Shown here: positions 62,024 through 64,000 of the stretch, one piece after another
Numbering within the stretch: position 1 is the first letter of the stretch
How the letters are laid out: every line of letters starts with the position of its first letter
NCBI GenBank assembly: GCA_016125085.1
Contig: WGMM01000022.1
Span: forward strand, 62,001-126,000
Direction of reading: 5' to 3'
Source of the DNA: a bacterium
GTDB lineage: Bacteria > Planctomycetota > Planctomycetia > Isosphaerales > Isosphaeraceae
DNA length: 64,000 bases
The notes under the pieces: generated by a model
The model's database searches: none
What the model was told of the DNA's origin: nothing
Seen by the model: the letters and a program-made list of their open reading frames with translations, nothing else
Made by a program: the position numbers and the translations under genes

Positions 62024-62515
62024 GTGCGATGCAGCGAGTGCGACGGAATCGTGCGTGAACAGAGCGTCGGCCGTCTCCGAGACGGTCGTATCGTGTTCGG
62101 CTGGTGCACGTCGTGTATGGACGTCGCCGGGGCCACGCGTATCGAAATCACCGACCGGGTCCGCCTGTTCGGCACGGGCGAGAAAGTGGCACTGCCCCTG
62201 GGCGGAACGGCCTGGGACCACGAAGAAGCCCGCAGCCGAAAACGCCTGCTGGCACTTACGATCACGGCCGTTTCGCTTGGCTTCTGGGGGCTGACTCTGA
62301 CGATCGCCGGGTTCGCGAAAGACGACGAACCCTCTCCCGCCAACCCTCAGGGCAGCCGCATCGGTCTATTCCTCGTCGGCAGCGGCGGCAGCATGATGGG
62401 CACGGCACTGGGCCTTTATCTGGCCGCAAGAAAAGCGAGAGGCCGGCATGGCCCGCGCCGCGATGTCGCCCTTCGGCCCGCATCGAACCCTCAAAAAAGC
62501 GAAACCGCCCTGTAA
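62024..62515 (+). CDS. Zinc-ribbon membrane protein, unknown function
   Basis: 163 residues from the GTG at 62024 (GAGGG about 8 nt upstream); a GTG at 62000 would add 8 residues. MRCSECDGIV...WCTSCMD at the start is a CxxC/CxxC zinc ribbon of about 30 residues. Two hydrophobic helices follow (LLALTITAVSLGFWGLTLTI, about 75-94, and IGLFLVGSGGSMMGTALGLYL, about 112-132). The tail is basic. I recognise no named family. It converges with the protease gene at 62564. Confidence 0.6.
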   Translation: MRCSECDGIVREQSVGRLRDGRIVFGWCTSCMDVAGATRIEITDRVRLFGTGEKVALPLGGTAWDHEEARSRKRLLALTITAVSLGFWGLTLTIAGFAKDDEPSPANPQGSRIGLFLVGSGGSMMGTALGLYLAARKARGRHGPRRDVALRPASNPQKSETAL

Positions 62516-62563
62516 TCAGAGCGGTTCGCGCGGATGTGTGGATTTCCTGGCCTGAGGTCCGGA

Positions 62564-64000
62564 TCAGCGGGCTTTATCACCACGCCATGCCCGGGCCGTG
62601 TTCTCGTCACCTTCGTTCGACTCCAGATCCTGAACCGGCATCAGCCGAACCCGGGGAGCCTGACGCGGGTCGCGAGAGGCGTTCCGAACCTGAGTTTTGC
62701 CAGAGGGTTTGGCATCGGCCAGTGCGGTTTCGGGCTGAACGACCTTGCGAACTTTGGGCGTCGAAAGGGCGGCAGGCTCGTCCTTGTTTTCGGCGGCTTC
62801 CAGCTGATTGACGGGCATGAGGTCCGAATCGGCCTTCGCCAGCAGCCCGGCACTCACGCCAGATCCTTTCGGAACCGTCAGGCCGTCCGTTTCGCCGGCA
62901 CTTTCGGCCACTTTGCGGAACCGGGAGGCACCGTTCCAGCCCGAACCTGCATTCGGCACGGTTTTGAGCGGCTTTTCGTTTTCGATCACGCTGTCGGCTA
63001 TGGCCAGGCTGCCAGCGGCGGGCAAGCCGGCGCTGGAGGGGTCGGAAACGCCCAGAAGGCCGGGCGGCGGGATACGCACTTCGTCGGCGTCGTCGTTCTG
63101 GGCACGTTCCACGCGTTTGGGCGAGCGGCGCGGGGTGTCGGCCGAGGCCAGCATGCGGCCGTTTTCCATGTCCTGAGTCTGCCGCTTGTAGATCCTGTCC
63201 AGACTATTGCGGGCCAGCAGGGTGTGGATCGACTTCGGCGTGGCATAAAGCCCGCGTTTGCCGCCCACGACTGCCATATCGCAAACCCCGGCCACGAAAC
63301 CGTTTTCCGTGAACAGGCCGCCACCGCTGCGGCCCTGGATCGGCTCATGCTCGCATTCGACGGCTTCGTATGGCTGATTGTTCAGGAGCAGGCGGCTGTT
63401 GGGGTTGATGACTTTGGTCGTCCATACGGTCGCATCGCGTCCGCCGGAGCAGCCGGCCGTGTACATCGCCATGTCGGGCGTGGGCTTCCAGTTGGCAGGA
63501 ACGACCGGGCTGGCGGGCAGCTTGAAGCCGGGAGAGATCGCGATCAGGCCGACATCGCTCTGGAAGTCGTAGTCGATCACCCGGGCCGGAATGTTCCGCT
63601 GGGCCGTGGCCACCTGCTGCCCCTTGGGGCCGCCCAGTCGGCCATCGAAAAGATCGACGGTCACTTGCCTGGGAAACTGCTTCGGCCCGTACTGCTGACG
63701 AACGCCATCGATCTTGAAAATGTGGGCACAGGTCAGGATGATCGATTCCCGCTCGTTCGATTCGACGATCGTGCCTGAGCCGAAGCCCATCATGCCACCG
63801 CCATGAACCACGATCCGCACGACCGTTTCCCATGGGCGGGGGTTTTCGGTCTTGCCTTCGGCGACCTCGGCCGAATCGCTGGAATCGCCTTTTTCCTCGG
63901 CCCGCATGCGGTCGATGTCACGCTTGACGTTTTCGTTCTCGGGGATGGCGTCGGCACCTGCCAGGTCACGGCTCCTGGAAGTCTTTTCCAGCCATTCCGT
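62564..64000 (-). CDS. Trypsin-like serine protease with long variable tail (partial, 5' end outside)
   Basis: The frame is open from the stop at 62564 to the right edge, so at least 478 residues, with the start beyond the window (an internal ATG at 63907 is a poor start). The protease domain has ILTCAHIF (catalytic His), DYDFQSDVGLIAI (Asp) and PIQGRSGGGLF (Ser), a chymotrypsin-fold triad. The motif IVESNERESIILTCAH is typical of secreted trypsin-like proteins. After the domain (about residue 265 of the visible part) come about 200 residues of Pro/Ala/Ser-rich, low-complexity sequence with charged stretches. No PDZ domain is seen. The protease is probably envelope-directed; the substrate is unknown. 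Confidence 0.8.
   Translation of the reverse strand, partial: TEWLEKTSRSRDLAGADAIPENENVKRDIDRMRAEEKGDSSDSAEVAEGKTENPRPWETVVRIVVHGGGMMGFGSGTIVESNERESIILTCAHIFKIDGVRQQYGPKQFPRQVTVDLFDGRLGGPKGQQVATAQRNIPARVIDYDFQSDVGLIAISPGFKLPASPVVPANWKPTPDMAMYTAGCSGGRDATVWTTKVINPNSRLLLNNQPYEAVECEHEPIQGRSGGGLFTENGFVAGVCDMAVVGGKRGLYATPKSIHTLLARNSLDRIYKRQTQDMENGRMLASADTPRRSPKRVERAQNDDADEVRIPPPGLLGVSDPSSAGLPAAGSLAIADSVIENEKPLKTVPNAGSGWNGASRFRKVAESAGETDGLTVPKGSGVSAGLLAKADSDLMPVNQLEAAENKDEPAALSTPKVRKVVQPETALADAKPSGKTQVRNASRDPRQAPRVRLMPVQDLESNEGDENTARAWRGDKAR

Noticed and set aside
1-64000. Search for tRNA, rRNA, insertion sequences and phage genes
   Set aside because: No cloverleaf-type sequence, rRNA-like stretch, transposase, integrase or phage structural protein was recognised. 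A covariance-model scan would be decisive.

Overview
The window looks like chromosomal DNA from a high-GC planctomycete (Planctomycetota, most likely Isosphaerales or Gemmatales). The lineage rests on family content: two DUF1549/DUF1553 'planctomycete cytochrome' proteins, a DUF1501 protein, a PVC-type sorbosone-dehydrogenase-like cytochrome, an LEPR-XLL surface protein and its LERRDVPA variant, six PEP-CTERM (VPEPST) proteins, and ThuA and PPC-domain secreted proteins. The family-level placement is inference. I saw no rRNA, tRNA, CRISPR array, transposase or phage gene.

Layout. 1-3.7 kb: the edge of a gamma-glutamylcyclotransferase-like gene, then two tandem ammonium transporters on the minus strand behind a good sigma-54 type promoter; the first-transcribed one has Ser where the first pore histidine should be. 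3.9-10 kb: a ThuA-domain protein, a small protein resembling a Mur ligase that has lost its P-loop, a PEP-CTERM protein and an orphan DUF1549/DUF1553 protein. 10.1-14.2 kb: a tightly overlapped minus-strand operon (ExbB, ExbD, ExbD, membrane protein, VWA protein) with repeat elements inside one reading frame. 14.3-24 kb: a PDZ-like secreted protein, a 970-aa propeller/HEAT/cytochrome protein, a DUF11 surface protein, a Tat-exported protein of unknown function, a REP-like cluster and an orphan Imm42-like immunity gene.

24.7-33.5 kb: a PEP-CTERM protein, then the operon DUF1549/1553 - TIG/PPC protein - DUF1501, then a secreted subtilase. 33.6-38 kb: four tandem minus-strand paralogues of a choice-of-anchor-J-like PEP-CTERM protein. 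38.3-43.4 kb: a secreted FAD oxidoreductase with a golvesin-like tail, an alpha/beta hydrolase and a group II PLP decarboxylase. 43.5-47.4 kb: rsmH, overlapped by a 1018-aa LysM protein in the position where other bacteria carry ftsL.

48-64 kb: a NagA-like deacetylase lacking the usual Glu metal ligand; a 913-aa LEPR-XLL protein with a DUF4214-like region, propeller-like repeats and a helical, hydrophobic C-terminal half; a CehA/McbA-type metallohydrolase with an internal EF-hand; two ArnT-like glycosyltransferases; a sensor kinase / NtrC-type regulator pair; a zinc-ribbon membrane protein; and a trypsin-like protease cut by the window edge.

Most of the content is export and cell-surface biology. 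The strongest leads are the 913-aa surface protein, the rsmH-LysM overlap, the Mur-ligase-like relic, the pore-altered Amt with its sigma-54 promoter, and the repeats inside the Exb operon. Many genes end at clear stem-loops, but few of these have a U-tract, so terminator calls rest mainly on the stems.
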